NCBI GenBank assembly: GCA_017509985.1
Contig: JAFWOE010000048.1
Location: 62,001 to 126,000, forward strand
Source: Lachnospiraceae bacterium
Lineage (GTDB): Bacteria > Bacillota > Clostridia > Lachnospirales > Lachnospiraceae
Reading direction: 5' to 3'
DNA: 64,000 nucleotides
A model generated the notes under the pieces. It had not been told where the DNA came from and did not search any database. It worked only from the letters and a program-made list of their open reading frames with translations. The translations under genes and the position numbers were made by a program. This document shows, piece after piece, positions 37,072 through 46,223 of the stretch (position 1 is the first letter of the stretch; each line of letters begins with the position of its first letter).

Positions 37072-38031
37072 ATGGGCCACTTTTTTCTTGTTTTATATCA
37101 GATCGGCATTTTTGTGATGCTGCTTTCCCTGGGTGTCCTGTGCCGAAAAATAAGAATATTAAATGAAGTGTCACTTTACAGCATTTCACAGCTTGTTGTA
37201 AAAGTGGCACTTCCCGCTTTTATTTTTGTCAATACTGCCAGCAGTACGTCCCGAGAAGTGCTGTTGGGTGCCCTGCCGATTCTTCTGGCAGCTCTTTGCC
37301 TTTATGCTGTGCTGATACTGCTTTCAACCGTTCTCGAAAAAGCTTTTCGTCTGAAAGGCAACCGCAGAAATGTTTTCCGTATGTGCCTGATGTTCGGGAA
37401 CGGAGGCCTGATCGGAGTGCCGCTCGCGGTAGGAATCTATCCCGAGAATGCACTGGTCTATTTCGGCCTGATTACCGTGATCGATATGGTGATGATCTGG
37501 ACTTACGGTGTTGCCCTGTCCTATGACGTGGAAAGCAAAGGAGCCCAGGGGTACCGGCTGACGATTCGGAAATTTCTTCGGATGATGATCAATCCGGCCC
37601 TGATCTCGGTACTTCTGAGTATCGTCTTTATTCTGTTCGGACTGAAACTTCCGGGCATTGTAAATACGGTTCTTGAAAAAACAGGTAATCTGCTGAGCCC
37701 GCTCGGCATGATCTATATGGGTGCCATGCTGAGCTGGAAAAGTGTAAAGGCTTCACTGCGCAGGACAGAGATCTATGCGGAGATCTTGCTTAAAATGCTC
37801 GTGGTACCGCTGCTTTTCTTTTTTGTAATGTTGAAGATCGGGCTTCCGGAGGATATGGCCGGAACTTTTGCCGTATTTGCCGGACTGCCGACGTTTATGG
37901 TCAGCATGATGCTGGCGAAGAACAACGGTTCGGACGGGGATTACGCTGTCGGATTTGTCATGATGACGACGTTGGCCTGTCTTGTGACATATCCGGTGAT
38001 GTCCCTGCTGCAGTCTGTTCTTCCATGCTGA
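37072..38031 (+). CDS. AEC-family (auxin efflux carrier-like) transporter
   Basis: 319 residues with about ten membrane helices arranged as two repeats. Typical features are LGVLCRKIRILNEVSLYSIS near the N-terminus, a polar NGGLIGVPLA motif in the discontinuous helix, and the C-terminal GLPTFMVSMMLAKNNGSD counterpart. Substrates of bacterial members are often organic or amino acids; none can be assigned. It ends at a strong terminator. Confidence 0.88.
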   Translation: MGHFFLVLYQIGIFVMLLSLGVLCRKIRILNEVSLYSISQLVVKVALPAFIFVNTASSTSREVLLGALPILLAALCLYAVLILLSTVLEKAFRLKGNRRNVFRMCLMFGNGGLIGVPLAVGIYPENALVYFGLITVIDMVMIWTYGVALSYDVESKGAQGYRLTIRKFLRMMINPALISVLLSIVFILFGLKLPGIVNTVLEKTGNLLSPLGMIYMGAMLSWKSVKASLRRTEIYAEILLKMLVVPLLFFFVMLKIGLPEDMAGTFAVFAGLPTFMVSMMLAKNNGSDGDYAVGFVMMTTLACLVTYPVMSLLQSVLPC

Positions 38032-38042
38032 GACTGCACGAA

Positions 38043-38073
38043 AAAAGGTATCCCCTTGATGAGGATACCTTTT
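38043..38073. terminator. Bidirectional terminator between the AEC transporter and ferredoxin genes
   Basis: AAAAGGTATCC (38043-38053) pairs with GGATACCTTTT (38063-38073), loop of 9. A run on one side and T run on the other let it serve both converging transcripts. Confidence 0.85.
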
Positions 38074-38118
38074 GATGTTTGCGATTCCTGTTTTCGGTAG
38101 AGATCTATTATTGATTGA

Positions 38119-38289
38119 TCATTCTTCTACGATAGCGCCAACAGGGCAGGAACCTTCACATACGCCGCAGTCGATGCAGGAATCAGCATCGATTTCGTAC
38201 TGAGCGTCGCCCTGAGCAATAGCGTTAACCGGGCAGCTGTCCGCGCAGCTTCCGCAGGATACGCAATCAGAGGTAATTACTCTTGCCAT
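38119..38289 (-). CDS. 2[4Fe-4S] ferredoxin
   Basis: A 56-residue clostridial-type ferredoxin. Two cluster motifs are plain: CVSCGSCADSCP near residue 9 and CIDCGVCEGSCP near residue 38, each CxxCxxCxxxCP. The protein begins MARVITSD and ends GAIVEE. An AGGAGG site precedes the ATG (38287-38289 on the minus strand). It is a low-potential electron carrier of anaerobic metabolism; its partner is not encoded next to it. Confidence 0.96.
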   Translation of the reverse strand: MARVITSDCVSCGSCADSCPVNAIAQGDAQYEIDADSCIDCGVCEGSCPVGAIVEE

Positions 38290-38325
38290 GATAAAATCCT
38301 CCTATGGTTGAAGTTTTCCTTGCCT

Positions 38326-38355
38326 ATAATAATCCAACATGAAGAAAAAAGTCAA
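38326..38355 (-). promoter_or_regulatory. Promoter of the ferredoxin gene
   Basis: Minus-strand TTGACT (38350-38355) and TATTAT (38326-38331), 18 bp apart, about 37 bases before the ferredoxin ATG. Confidence 0.7.
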
Positions 38356-38448
38356 GACGGTATCGTTAAACAGAATCAGAAAGTACCGCAACAGTTGTTT
38401 GCAGTATTATTCTTACTGTCCGAGAGAATAACGGTAAGGGATTATACC

Positions 38449-38478
38449 TTGCAAGCACGGAAGAATCTGTGTTATTAT
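38449..38478 (+). promoter_or_regulatory. Probable promoter of the 812-residue exported protein
   Basis: TTGCAA at 38449-38454 and TATTAT at 38473-38478, spacer 18 bp, ending 40 bases before the start codon. Confidence 0.5.
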
Positions 38479-38518
38479 GCCTAAGTCTATTAGATGAAAA
38501 TCGGAGTATAATCGACAG

Positions 38519-40957
38519 ATGAAAAGGATACTGTTAAAGATAGTTGTACTGGCGGTCGTATTTGTCGGCTCAGTATGCGTCTTTTCCATATATCTGAACA
38601 GGGAAGATACAAAAACGACGACAGCTGTTTCGGACCCGACGCTGCCGGTGCTGATGATCCGTCACGGAAGCACCGATATCAACAGTATGTACGGGTATGC
38701 GGAAGAGATGAACGAAACTTCTTTGAGGCATTCCATCACCTTGCTGCCGTATGACCGGAACCTTACTCTTGTCGTTTCACCTTATGATGCAGAGATTGAC
38801 AGCATAAGCTATGTAGTTTCCTCCCTGGAAGACGGGACGAGAGTCGAAAACGGTTCAATTAAGATGATGAACCCGGACGGTGAAAAGCTGGTCTCGGACC
38901 TGCATCTGAACGAACCGGTCACCATGGGGCAGGAGTACATGCTCCGCTTTGATGTCCGTCTTACGGATGGTCGGTTATTCTATTATTATACCAGGATCGT
39001 CCAGCGCAACGGTCAGAATCTGGACTGGTATCTGGATTATGCACAGTCCTGGTACCAGAACTGCCTGCAGAAAAACATTACAGATGAGATGATCGCACAG
39101 CTGGAGCCGGACACGGCCCAGGCCAACAGCAGTCTGCATTATGTGAATATCAGTTCCGGGATGGACCAGCTTTCCTGGGGGAATCTTTCGCCTTCTCTTT
39201 ACAGAAAGGCTGTCCCGACAGTCCTTGAAGTCAATGAAATGACTGTCAGTCTGGAACTGGACTATCTGGTAACTGCAGAAAACGAGAACGGGGATCTGGA
39301 GTACTACTCGGTTGTGGAGTTCTACAGGATGAGAAAAGCTCAGGATTCCGTTATTCTTCTGGATTTTGAAAGAACGGTCGAAGAGAGTTTCAATGGAGAA
39401 CTTCCGGTATTGACAGAAAGCGGCCTTACATTGGGGATCGCCGGCAAGGACGTCCGGCTTCGCGTCAACAGTACGGCGGATACCGCGGCGTTTGTTCAGA
39501 ACGGCGAAATCTGGGAATACAACCGTGCTGCGAATAAAGTATCACAGGTCTTTTCATTCCGGACAGGGGATCCCGGCGACGAACGGTATGAAAACAGGGA
39601 GTATGGGCTTACGATTTCATCGGTTTCCGATACCGGTGAAGTCACGTTTATTGTATACGGACATATGAATACCGGTCTGCATGAAGGCTATAACGGCATC
39701 TGCCTCTATCGATACGACCAGAATCAGAATACAACGAAAGAACTGCTTTTTATTCCTTCAAAGATCGGATTTGAAGTACTGAACCGCAGTCTTTCCCGCC
39801 TTGCATATGTAAATGATTCCGGTCAGTGCTTTTTGTGCTACGGAGATTCGATCAGCAGTGTTTCGCTGGATAACCTGTCATCCTTCTTTATAGAAGAATC
39901 TCTTGACTGGGATACATTTTCCGTTTCGGATTCTCAGACGCTTGTCGGCTGGACCGAAGAAAAAGACGGCCGTACAACGGCGAGTGAGCTTAATCTGGAT
40001 ACCGGAGATACTCTGCAGATCGATGCGCCGGAAGGCGAATCCATTACAACACTGGGCTTTATCGGGGAGGATCTGGTATACGGGCTTTCCAGAGCCTCGG
40101 ATGAGTACATTGACGAAGCCGGGAATGCGACGGTTCCGATGTACAGGGTCTGCCTTATGGATAAAGAAGGCAGCGTCGTTAAAGACTATATGAAAGACAA
40201 TGTCTTTATAAGCAGTGTTCAAAGGGAGGATTCTCTGCTTCAGCTGAAAAGGTTTTCTTTTAAAGGCAGTGTCAGTACAGAACTGCCGGATGACAACATC
40301 TCTTATTATGAAATCGAACAGGAAGAGAGTGTATCGATCCGTCTTTCCGTTACGGAACGTAAAGGTACGGAAGTGTTTATCGATTTCAGTGTTCCCGGCA
40401 AGACCAGCAACCTGCTGACGCTGCATACCAGGTATCTGAATGTTTCTTCGGTTCCGCAGACGCTGCTTGCCATGCCGCAGGAACCGGATAAGATGTATTA
40501 TGTATATGCGAAAGGCGGGCTTGTCGAAATCTATTCCCGTGTCAATCTGGCGATCGATACGGCGGACAGTCTGGTCGGAACTGTATTGAACAAAGAGCAG
40601 CAGTATGTCTGGGAACGCGGAAATCATAAGGAAAGTGTACTGCTGGATACTTCTTTGCTTCCGAAAGCGCTTCTTGAAGCACCGATCGGAGACAACCAGA
40701 TGGCTGAAGCCGTCGGAGAAGGATATGACGTATGGAATCTGAGCGAGTGTACGCTGTCTGACATGAAATATCAGATCAGCAGCGGATATCCTGTATGCGC
40801 CAAATGGTCCGAAACACAAAATGTCCTGATCATCGGATATGACCAGTTTAATATCTGGATCTATGATAAACTCACAGGTGAACCGAAGGCGATCGCATTC
40901 GAAGATGCCGAAGCAGCCTGTGAAGCCAGCAAGAATATTTTTTACAGTTATCATTAA
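38519..40957 (+). CDS. Large membrane-anchored exported protein of unknown function
   Basis: 812 residues. An N-terminal membrane helix (about 4-26) is followed by a long extracytoplasmic part that looks beta-rich, with alternating hydrophobic residues and many Asp/Ser/Tyr turns, for example [19 protein letters not shown], suggesting beta-sandwich and possibly propeller-like repeats. There is no lipobox, no sortase signal and no recognisable catalytic motif. I do not recognise the family. It has its own promoter and is followed by asnS after 16 bases. A surface or envelope-associated role is the only reasonable inference. Confidence 0.85.
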   Translation: MKRILLKIVVLAVVFVGSVCVFSIYLNREDTKTTTAVSDPTLPVLMIRHGSTDINSMYGYAEEMNETSLRHSITLLPYDRNLTLVVSPYDAEIDSISYVVSSLEDGTRVENGSIKMMNPDGEKLVSDLHLNEPVTMGQEYMLRFDVRLTDGRLFYYYTRIVQRNGQNLDWYLDYAQSWYQNCLQKNITDEMIAQLEPDTAQANSSLHYVNISSGMDQLSWGNLSPSLYRKAVPTVLEVNEMTVSLELDYLVTAENENGDLEYYSVVEFYRMRKAQDSVILLDFERTVEESFNGELPVLTESGLTLGIAGKDVRLRVNSTADTAAFVQNGEIWEYNRAANKVSQVFSFRTGDPGDERYENREYGLTISSVSDTGEVTFIVYGHMNTGLHEGYNGICLYRYDQNQNTTKELLFIPSKIGFEVLNRSLSRLAYVNDSGQCFLCYGDSISSVSLDNLSSFFIEESLDWDTFSVSDSQTLVGWTEEKDGRTTASELNLDTGDTLQIDAPEGESITTLGFIGEDLVYGLSRASDEYIDEAGNATVPMYRVCLMDKEGSVVKDYMKDNVFISSVQREDSLLQLKRFSFKGSVSTELPDDNISYYEIEQEESVSIRLSVTERKGTEVFIDFSVPGKTSNLLTLHTRYLNVSSVPQTLLAMPQEPDKMYYVYAKGGLVEIYSRVNLAIDTADSLVGTVLNKEQQYVWERGNHKESVLLDTSLLPKALLEAPIGDNQMAEAVGEGYDVWNLSECTLSDMKYQISSGYPVCAKWSETQNVLIIGYDQFNIWIYDKLTGEPKAIAFEDAEAACEASKNIFYSYH

Positions 40958-40973
40958 GTACAAGGAGCTCATC

Positions 40974-42368
40974 ATGGAAAAACTGATTACGATCAAGGAA
41001 CTGTTTGCAAACAGGGAAGAATACTATGACAGGGAAGTAACGGTAGGTGGCTGGGTCCGAAGCATAAGGGATTCCAAAACCTTCGGTTTTATGGTGCTTC
41101 ATGACGGTTCGTTTTTTGAAACACTTCAGATAGTCTACGGAGATAAACTGGACAACTTCAGTGAGATCTCTTCACTGAATGTCGGAGCGGCCGTTATTGT
41201 CCGCGGTATTCTTGTTGCCACTCCTTCACAGAAGCAGCCTTTCGAGATCCAGGCTGACGAAGTCCGCATTGAAGGAATGTCCTCGCCCGATTATCCGCTG
41301 CAGAAGAAGCGCCACAGTCTTGAATATCTGAGGACGATCGCGCATCTTCGTCCGAGGACGAATACGTTCCAGGCGGTATTTCGTGTTCGTTCCGTTGCTG
41401 CATTCCTTATCCATGAGTTTTTCCAGAACAACGGATTTGTCTATATTCATACGCCGATCATTACCGGAAGCGATTGTGAAGGCGCGGGAGAAATGTTCCA
41501 TGTGACGACGCTGGATCTGGATCATGTTCCTGCTCTTGAGAACGGAGCAGCAGACTATGAAAAGGATTTCTTCGGAAAGCCGGTAAATCTTACGGTCAGC
41601 GGCCAGCTCAACGCAGAGACCTATGCACAGGCGTTCCGAAAGGTCTATACATTCGGCCCGACTTTCCGCGCGGAGAATTCCAATACGACCCGTCATGCAG
41701 CAGAGTTCTGGATGATCGAGCCCGAGATCTCTTTTGCAGATCTGGAAGACGATATGAATATTGCCGAAGCCATGCTGAAATATATCATCAGGGGAGTGCT
41801 TGAGAGACTGCCGGAAGAGATCAGCTTTTTCAATTCATTTGTCGATAAAGGCCTGAAGGAAAGACTCGAACATGTGGCTTCTTCCGATTTCGGCAGGGTT
41901 ACCTATACCGAAGCTGTCCGGATCCTGGAAGAACACAATGACGAATTTGAATATAAAGTATCCTGGGGATGCGATCTTCAGACGGAACATGAAAGATATC
42001 TTACCGAAAAAATATACAAGAGACCTGTATTTGTTACCGATTACCCGAAGGAGATCAAAGCATTTTACATGAAGCAGAATCCGGACGGAAAAACCGTGGC
42101 GGCCATGGACTGCCTGGTGCCCGGGATCGGTGAGATCATAGGCGGCAGTGAGAGAGAAGGAGATTATGATAAACTGCTTACCCGGATGAAGGAATGCGGG
42201 CTGAAAGAAGAAGATTATCGGTTTTATCTGGATCTGCGTAAATACGGGACAACAAGACATGCCGGATTCGGTCTCGGCTTCGAGCGCTGCATTATGTATC
42301 TGACCGGGATGGGAAATATCCGCGACGTGATCCCGTTCCCGAGAACAGTAAACAACTGCGAACTGTAA
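40974..42368 (+). CDS. asnS: Asparagine--tRNA ligase
   Basis: Class IIb synthetase. 464 residues: an N-terminal OB anticodon domain ([25 protein letters not shown]) and a catalytic core with [23 protein letters not shown] and [15 protein letters not shown]. The Asn type is favoured over Asp by [13 protein letters not shown] 40974 with AAGGAG before it is used; the frame is open further upstream from 40839 but that overlaps the preceding gene. It ends at a strong terminator. Confidence 0.97.
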   Translation: MEKLITIKELFANREEYYDREVTVGGWVRSIRDSKTFGFMVLHDGSFFETLQIVYGDKLDNFSEISSLNVGAAVIVRGILVATPSQKQPFEIQADEVRIEGMSSPDYPLQKKRHSLEYLRTIAHLRPRTNTFQAVFRVRSVAAFLIHEFFQNNGFVYIHTPIITGSDCEGAGEMFHVTTLDLDHVPALENGAADYEKDFFGKPVNLTVSGQLNAETYAQAFRKVYTFGPTFRAENSNTTRHAAEFWMIEPEISFADLEDDMNIAEAMLKYIIRGVLERLPEEISFFNSFVDKGLKERLEHVASSDFGRVTYTEAVRILEEHNDEFEYKVSWGCDLQTEHERYLTEKIYKRPVFVTDYPKEIKAFYMKQNPDGKTVAAMDCLVPGIGEIIGGSEREGDYDKLLTRMKECGLKEEDYRFYLDLRKYGTTRHAGFGLGFERCIMYLTGMGNIRDVIPFPRTVNNCEL

Positions 42369-42372
42369 TAAA

Positions 42373-42388
42373 GCGGTAATGCGGTAAT
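42373..42388 (+). repeat. Tandem 8-mer GCGGTAAT
   Basis: Two perfect adjacent copies of GCGGTAAT just after the asnS stop and before its terminator. Too short to assign a role. Confidence 0.4.
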
Positions 42389-42422
42389 AATCAGTATAGT
42401 TCTTTGAGTCTTACGTATTAAA

Positions 42423-42450
42423 AAAACGGCACAGTTTACTGTGCCGTTTT
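42423..42450 (+). terminator. Terminator of asnS
   Basis: AAAACGGCACAG (42423-42434) pairs with CTGTGCCGTTTT (42439-42450) around TTTA. A strong rho-independent structure. Confidence 0.9.
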
Positions 42451-42629
42451 GTGCGTTATAACCGGTCTGTTTTGCTTTGTGATCGATTAAAAAAACTGTT
42501 GGAATTATTGATTGTATGGGTCCTGTTTTCAGACAACTGCAAGTTAAAATTCACAAAAATTTCGGCGAATTGCACAATAAGGTTGACGCTGAAAATAATT
42601 ATGTAAAACTGAACCATTCCACAAGGAAA

Positions 42630-42720
42630 TGTGGATAATGTGGACAAAAACAGAAGTGAGCCAAATTCAGGGATTTTAAAATGAGGAAAACTGTAATAAA
42701 AATGTGGATAAAGTGGAAAA
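42630..42720. promoter_or_regulatory. Cluster of DnaA boxes in an AT-rich intergenic region
   Basis: TGTGGATAA, the reverse complement of the consensus DnaA box TTATCCACA, occurs perfectly at 42630-42638 and 42703-42711. Each is followed without a gap by a weaker copy: TGTGGACAA (42639-42647, one mismatch) and AGTGGAAAA (42712-42720, two mismatches). All four point the same way. The pairs are 73 bp apart, near seven helical turns. The surrounding sequence (42451-42771) is AT-rich and contains no gene. It may be a DnaA titration or timing site; dnaA and dnaN are not nearby. Confidence 0.6.
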
Positions 42721-42771
42721 CTGATTAAAACAGCTTTATATAAGGCTCTTTGTGCATTTTTTCAGAGCATT

Positions 42772-43308
42772 TTATTTTATGTCTTCCAAAAAAGATTTTA
42801 TTGAATTTTCCCCATCGGCAGCTGCATTTAAAATTCCGGGAAGTGCACCGCATCTTGCATTTCCGGCAGCATAAATCATAGATCCGGAAGTGCGGCAGTT
42901 ATAACCGGCATCGATCAGTCCGTTATAAGTACTTTTTACCGGAAGTTTTGTCAGAAACTCGCGGTTTGATTTACCGGAAGCGATCAGCACGGCGGTTGCC
43001 GTGTACTCTTTTTTTCCGGCCCAGACGGATTTAATAGCACCGTCTTCGTCGATCCGGTCGATCTCGGCCTGTTCAAACTGAACACCGAACAGCTCGCAGT
43101 GGTCCAGAATCATCGAGACCAGTTCTTCTCCGCTGATCTTAGGCAGGGCAGGGTAACTGTTTATCTGTTGTTCTTTCAACAACGAACCGCCTGGTTTGGG
43201 GTTTCGGTCGATTACCAGCACATCCAGTTCGGCGGCGCCGGCGCAGACGGCAGCCGTCAATCCGGTAATTCCTCCGCCGATAATGATAAGGTCGTGTATC
43301 TGCTGCAT
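42772..43308 (-). CDS. Minimal FAD-domain oxidoreductase related to thioredoxin reductase
   Basis: 178 residues. The N-terminal half has the FAD dinucleotide motif IIIGGGITGLTAAVCAG, a VIDRNPKPGG segment and TAVLIASG. It then passes directly to the C-terminal FAD motif IYAAGNARCGALPGILNAAADGE. The NADPH-binding domain and CxxC redox pair of thioredoxin reductase are absent. The protein starts normally with GGAG ahead of ATG and has its own promoter, so it is not an evident pseudogene. Reductant and substrate are unknown. Confidence 0.78.
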   Translation of the reverse strand: MQQIHDLIIIGGGITGLTAAVCAGAAELDVLVIDRNPKPGGSLLKEQQINSYPALPKISGEELVSMILDHCELFGVQFEQAEIDRIDEDGAIKSVWAGKKEYTATAVLIASGKSNREFLTKLPVKSTYNGLIDAGYNCRTSGSMIYAAGNARCGALPGILNAAADGENSIKSFLEDIK

Positions 43309-43348
43309 GTTATATGCTCCTGAGTTTTATATGTTGTTTACTGATTTT

Positions 43349-43377
43349 ATGATATAATAATTTTTCAGATGGGTCAA
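43349..43377 (-). promoter_or_regulatory. Promoter of the short flavoprotein gene
   Basis: Minus-strand TTGACC (43372-43377) and TATCAT (43349-43354) with a 17 bp spacer. Its -10 overlaps the -10 of the opposite-strand malQ promoter. Confidence 0.7.
43350..43358 (+). promoter_or_regulatory. Extended -10 promoter ahead of malQ
   Basis: TGATATAAT at 43350-43358 is an extended -10 (TGnTATAAT) with no good -35. It overlaps the -10 of the divergent promoter on the minus strand, so the two may exclude each other. Confidence 0.5.
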
Positions 43378-43448
43378 TTCGTAATCAATCTCTGCAGATT
43401 TGGCCTTCTGAATTCTTAAGAAAGATGAGCATTCAATAAAGCAATTAT

Positions 43449-44906
43449 ATGAAACGTTCAAGCGGAATACTGATGCCGATCTCATCGCTTCCCGGTAAAT
43501 ACGGCATCGGGACATTAGGAAGGGAAGCGTATCTTTTTGCCGATTTTCTGAATCAGGCCGGTCAGAGCTGCTGGCAGATCCTCCCTGCAGGCCCGACCAC
43601 AATCGGTGATTCTCCGTATCAGTCTTTTTCCAGTTATGCCGGAAATCCTTATTTTATTGATCCCGATATCCTTTGCGAAGAAGGCCTGCTTACGGAAGAA
43701 GAATGCCGTGAAACAGAAACCATCTTCCGAAATACAGCCCAGGCCGTTGATTACGGGCTTCTTTATGCAACCCGTTTTGAGCTTCTGAAAAAAGCTTCCG
43801 ACCGTGCTGCATCCTTGTATAAGGCAGAGATCGAGAGATTTGTTTCGGAGAATCAATGGGCGGACGGATATGCCCGTTTTATGGCTCTGAAAAGGGCAAA
43901 CGGAATGAAAGGACTGGATGAATGGACAATGAGGACATTTTCAGAGGAAATGACGGATGATTACCGGCTGTTTGTTTTTATCCAGTTTGCATTTGACCGG
44001 CAGTGGAAAAAGTTCAAAGCCTACGTAAACAGTCAGGGCATAAAGCTTTTCGGTGATGTACCGATCTATGTTTCTTACGACAGTGCCGATGTATGGCAGG
44101 AGCCCGGTCAGTTTCTGCTGGATGAGAATTATGTTCCGGAGAAAGTGAGCGGTGTCCCACCGGATTACTTTTCCAAAGACGGACAGCTTTGGGGAAACCC
44201 GCTTTACAACTATGAAAGAATGGCGGATGACGGCTATTCCTGGTGGATAAACAGGATCGGAAGGGCTGCGGAGCTGTATGATATGATACGGATCGACCAT
44301 TTCAGAGGCTTTGCTTCGTATTGGGCTGTTCCGTACGGCGCCAAAACGGCAAAAGAGGGAAGCTGGGTAAAAGGACCGGGAATGGATCTGGTCTCTACGC
44401 TTACAAACTGGTTTTCCGGAACGGAATTCATCGCAGAAGACCTGGGCGAAGCAACGCCGGATGTAAAAGAACTGCTGGATGAGTCCGGCCTTCCGGGGAT
44501 GAAAGTCCTGCAGTTTGCCTTTGAAAGTGACTGCAATAATCCGCACCTTCCTCATAATCATACCCCCAATTCCGTCTGCTATACTGGTACTCATGACAAT
44601 GCGACGCTTGCGGAGTGGATCCGCATCAATCCGAAAGAAAGAATTCTCGCAGAAAAATACGCCGGACTGAACCGGGAAGAAGGGTATGCCGAGGGGCTGA
44701 TCCGGCTCGGAATGTCTTCGGTGTCTGAATTGTTTGTTGCTCCGATGGCAGATTGGCTCGGACTGGATGAAGAGGCACGCATCAACACTCCCGGAACGGC
44801 TTACGGGAACTGGCAGTGGAGAATGCAGGACGGATACGAACGGAATAGCCTGGCGGAGCGGATCTGCAGCCTTACAGACATCTTTGGAAGGAAGAGAAAT
44901 GTTTGA
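43449..44906 (+). CDS. malQ: 4-alpha-glucanotransferase
   Basis: GH77 disproportionating enzyme acting on maltodextrins or glycogen-derived glucans. 485 residues beginning with RSSGILMPISSLPGKYGIGTLG, typical of the bacterial short form. Catalytic blocks include RIDHFRGFASYWAVP with the nucleophile Asp, EDLGEATPDVKELL with the acid/base Glu, and TGTHDNATLAEW. No other glycogen gene is adjacent. The ribosome site before ATG 43449 is weak. Confidence 0.96.
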   Translation: MKRSSGILMPISSLPGKYGIGTLGREAYLFADFLNQAGQSCWQILPAGPTTIGDSPYQSFSSYAGNPYFIDPDILCEEGLLTEEECRETETIFRNTAQAVDYGLLYATRFELLKKASDRAASLYKAEIERFVSENQWADGYARFMALKRANGMKGLDEWTMRTFSEEMTDDYRLFVFIQFAFDRQWKKFKAYVNSQGIKLFGDVPIYVSYDSADVWQEPGQFLLDENYVPEKVSGVPPDYFSKDGQLWGNPLYNYERMADDGYSWWINRIGRAAELYDMIRIDHFRGFASYWAVPYGAKTAKEGSWVKGPGMDLVSTLTNWFSGTEFIAEDLGEATPDVKELLDESGLPGMKVLQFAFESDCNNPHLPHNHTPNSVCYTGTHDNATLAEWIRINPKERILAEKYAGLNREEGYAEGLIRLGMSSVSELFVAPMADWLGLDEEARINTPGTAYGNWQWRMQDGYERNSLAERICSLTDIFGRKRNV

Positions 44907-44931
44907 CAACAACCGGCTGGATTGATAAAAT
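44903..44931 (+). promoter_or_regulatory. Promoter of tyrS
   Basis: TTGACA at 44903-44908 overlapping the malQ stop, a 17 bp spacer and TAAAAT at 44926-44931; tyrS starts at 44982. Confidence 0.75.
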
Positions 44932-44981
44932 CTTTTGATAGTGCTTTAAAACAATATTTGATAATTTCAGGAGTATAAACG

Positions 44982-46205
44982 ATGAATATTTTTGAGGAAC
45001 TGCAGGCAAGGCAGCTCATCGCGCAGGTAACAGATGAACAGGAGATCCGAAAGCTGGTCAATGACGGCAGAGCGGTTTTCTATATTGGCTTTGACCCGAC
45101 GGCTGACAGCCTTCATGTCGGGCATTTTATGGCGTTATGCCTTATGAAAAGGCTTCAGATGGCCGGAAACCGCCCCATCGCCCTTCTGGGCGGCGGCACC
45201 GGATATATCGGGGATCCTTCCGGCCGTTCGGATATGAGAAACATGCTTACCCCGGAAACGATCGAACACAACTGCGAGTGCTTCAAAAAGCAGATGTCAC
45301 GGTTTATAGAATTCGGTGATGACAAAGCGCTTATGGTCAACAATGCGGAATGGCTCCTCAGTCTGAACTATGTTGAATTCATCCGCGATATCGGACCGCA
45401 CTTCTCCGTGAACAACATGCTCCGGGCGGAATGTTACAGACAGAGAATGGAGAAAGGGCTGAGCTTCCTGGAGTTCAACTATATGCTTATGCAGAGCTAT
45501 GATTTCCTGGAGCTGTACAAACGCTATGGCTGCAATATGCAGTTTGGCGGAGATGACCAGTGGAGCAATATGCTGGGCGGTACGGAACTGATTCGACGGA
45601 AACTGGGGAAAGATGCGTATGCGATGACCATTACGCTTCTTCTGAACTCCGAAGGAAAGAAGATGGGCAAAACTGCTTCCGGTGCGGTCTGGCTCGATCC
45701 GGAAAAAACTTCACCGTACGATTTTTATCAATATTGGAGAAATGTGGATGACGCTGATGTCTGCAAATGTCTCCGTATGCTCACATTCCTTCCGCTGGAG
45801 CAGATCGATGAGATCGATCACTGGGAAGGCAGCAAGCTGAATGAAGCGAAAGAGATACTGGCCTATGAGTTGACCGGACTGGTTCACGGAGAGGAAGAAG
45901 CCAGGAAAGCGCAGTCTGCTGCGAAAGCTCTATTCGGAGGTGCAGGAGATCTTTCCAATATCCCGACGTTTGAGATGGAGGAGGCCCAAATTGAGGGCGA
46001 TACTGTGGATGTCATCACCCTTCTTGTCAAGGCAGATCTGGTGAAGACCCGTTCCGAAGGCAGAAGAGCCATCGAACAGGGCGGTGTTTCCGTCAACGAC
46101 GAAAGGATTACCGATGTTTATGCTGCTGTTGCCAAAGAAAAGCTGAAAGACGGCATTATGCTGAAGCGCGGCAAAAAGAATTTCAAGAAAATCATTATTA
46201 AATAA
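44982..46205 (+). CDS. tyrS: Tyrosine--tRNA ligase
   Basis: Class I synthetase. 407 residues: HIGH-type signature HVGHF near residue 46, [12 protein letters not shown] for tRNA/tyrosine recognition, KMGKT as the KMSKS equivalent (as in other TyrS), and a C-terminal S4 RNA-binding domain ([20 protein letters not shown]). The leader is only about 45 bases, too short for a T-box. Confidence 0.97.
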   Translation: MNIFEELQARQLIAQVTDEQEIRKLVNDGRAVFYIGFDPTADSLHVGHFMALCLMKRLQMAGNRPIALLGGGTGYIGDPSGRSDMRNMLTPETIEHNCECFKKQMSRFIEFGDDKALMVNNAEWLLSLNYVEFIRDIGPHFSVNNMLRAECYRQRMEKGLSFLEFNYMLMQSYDFLELYKRYGCNMQFGGDDQWSNMLGGTELIRRKLGKDAYAMTITLLLNSEGKKMGKTASGAVWLDPEKTSPYDFYQYWRNVDDADVCKCLRMLTFLPLEQIDEIDHWEGSKLNEAKEILAYELTGLVHGEEEARKAQSAAKALFGGAGDLSNIPTFEMEEAQIEGDTVDVITLLVKADLVKTRSEGRRAIEQGGVSVNDERITDVYAAVAKEKLKDGIMLKRGKKNFKKIIIK

Positions 46206-46223
46206 TCCGAGGTGTTCAATAAA

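Noticed and set aside
40839..40973. Longer asnS frame
   Set aside because: It is a shadow of the end of the 812-residue protein; AAGGAG precedes ATG 40974.
42772..43308. Frameshifted trxB pseudogene
   Set aside because: Both FAD motifs are in one frame with a normal start and stop; the missing NADPH domain is a clean omission, not a frame break.
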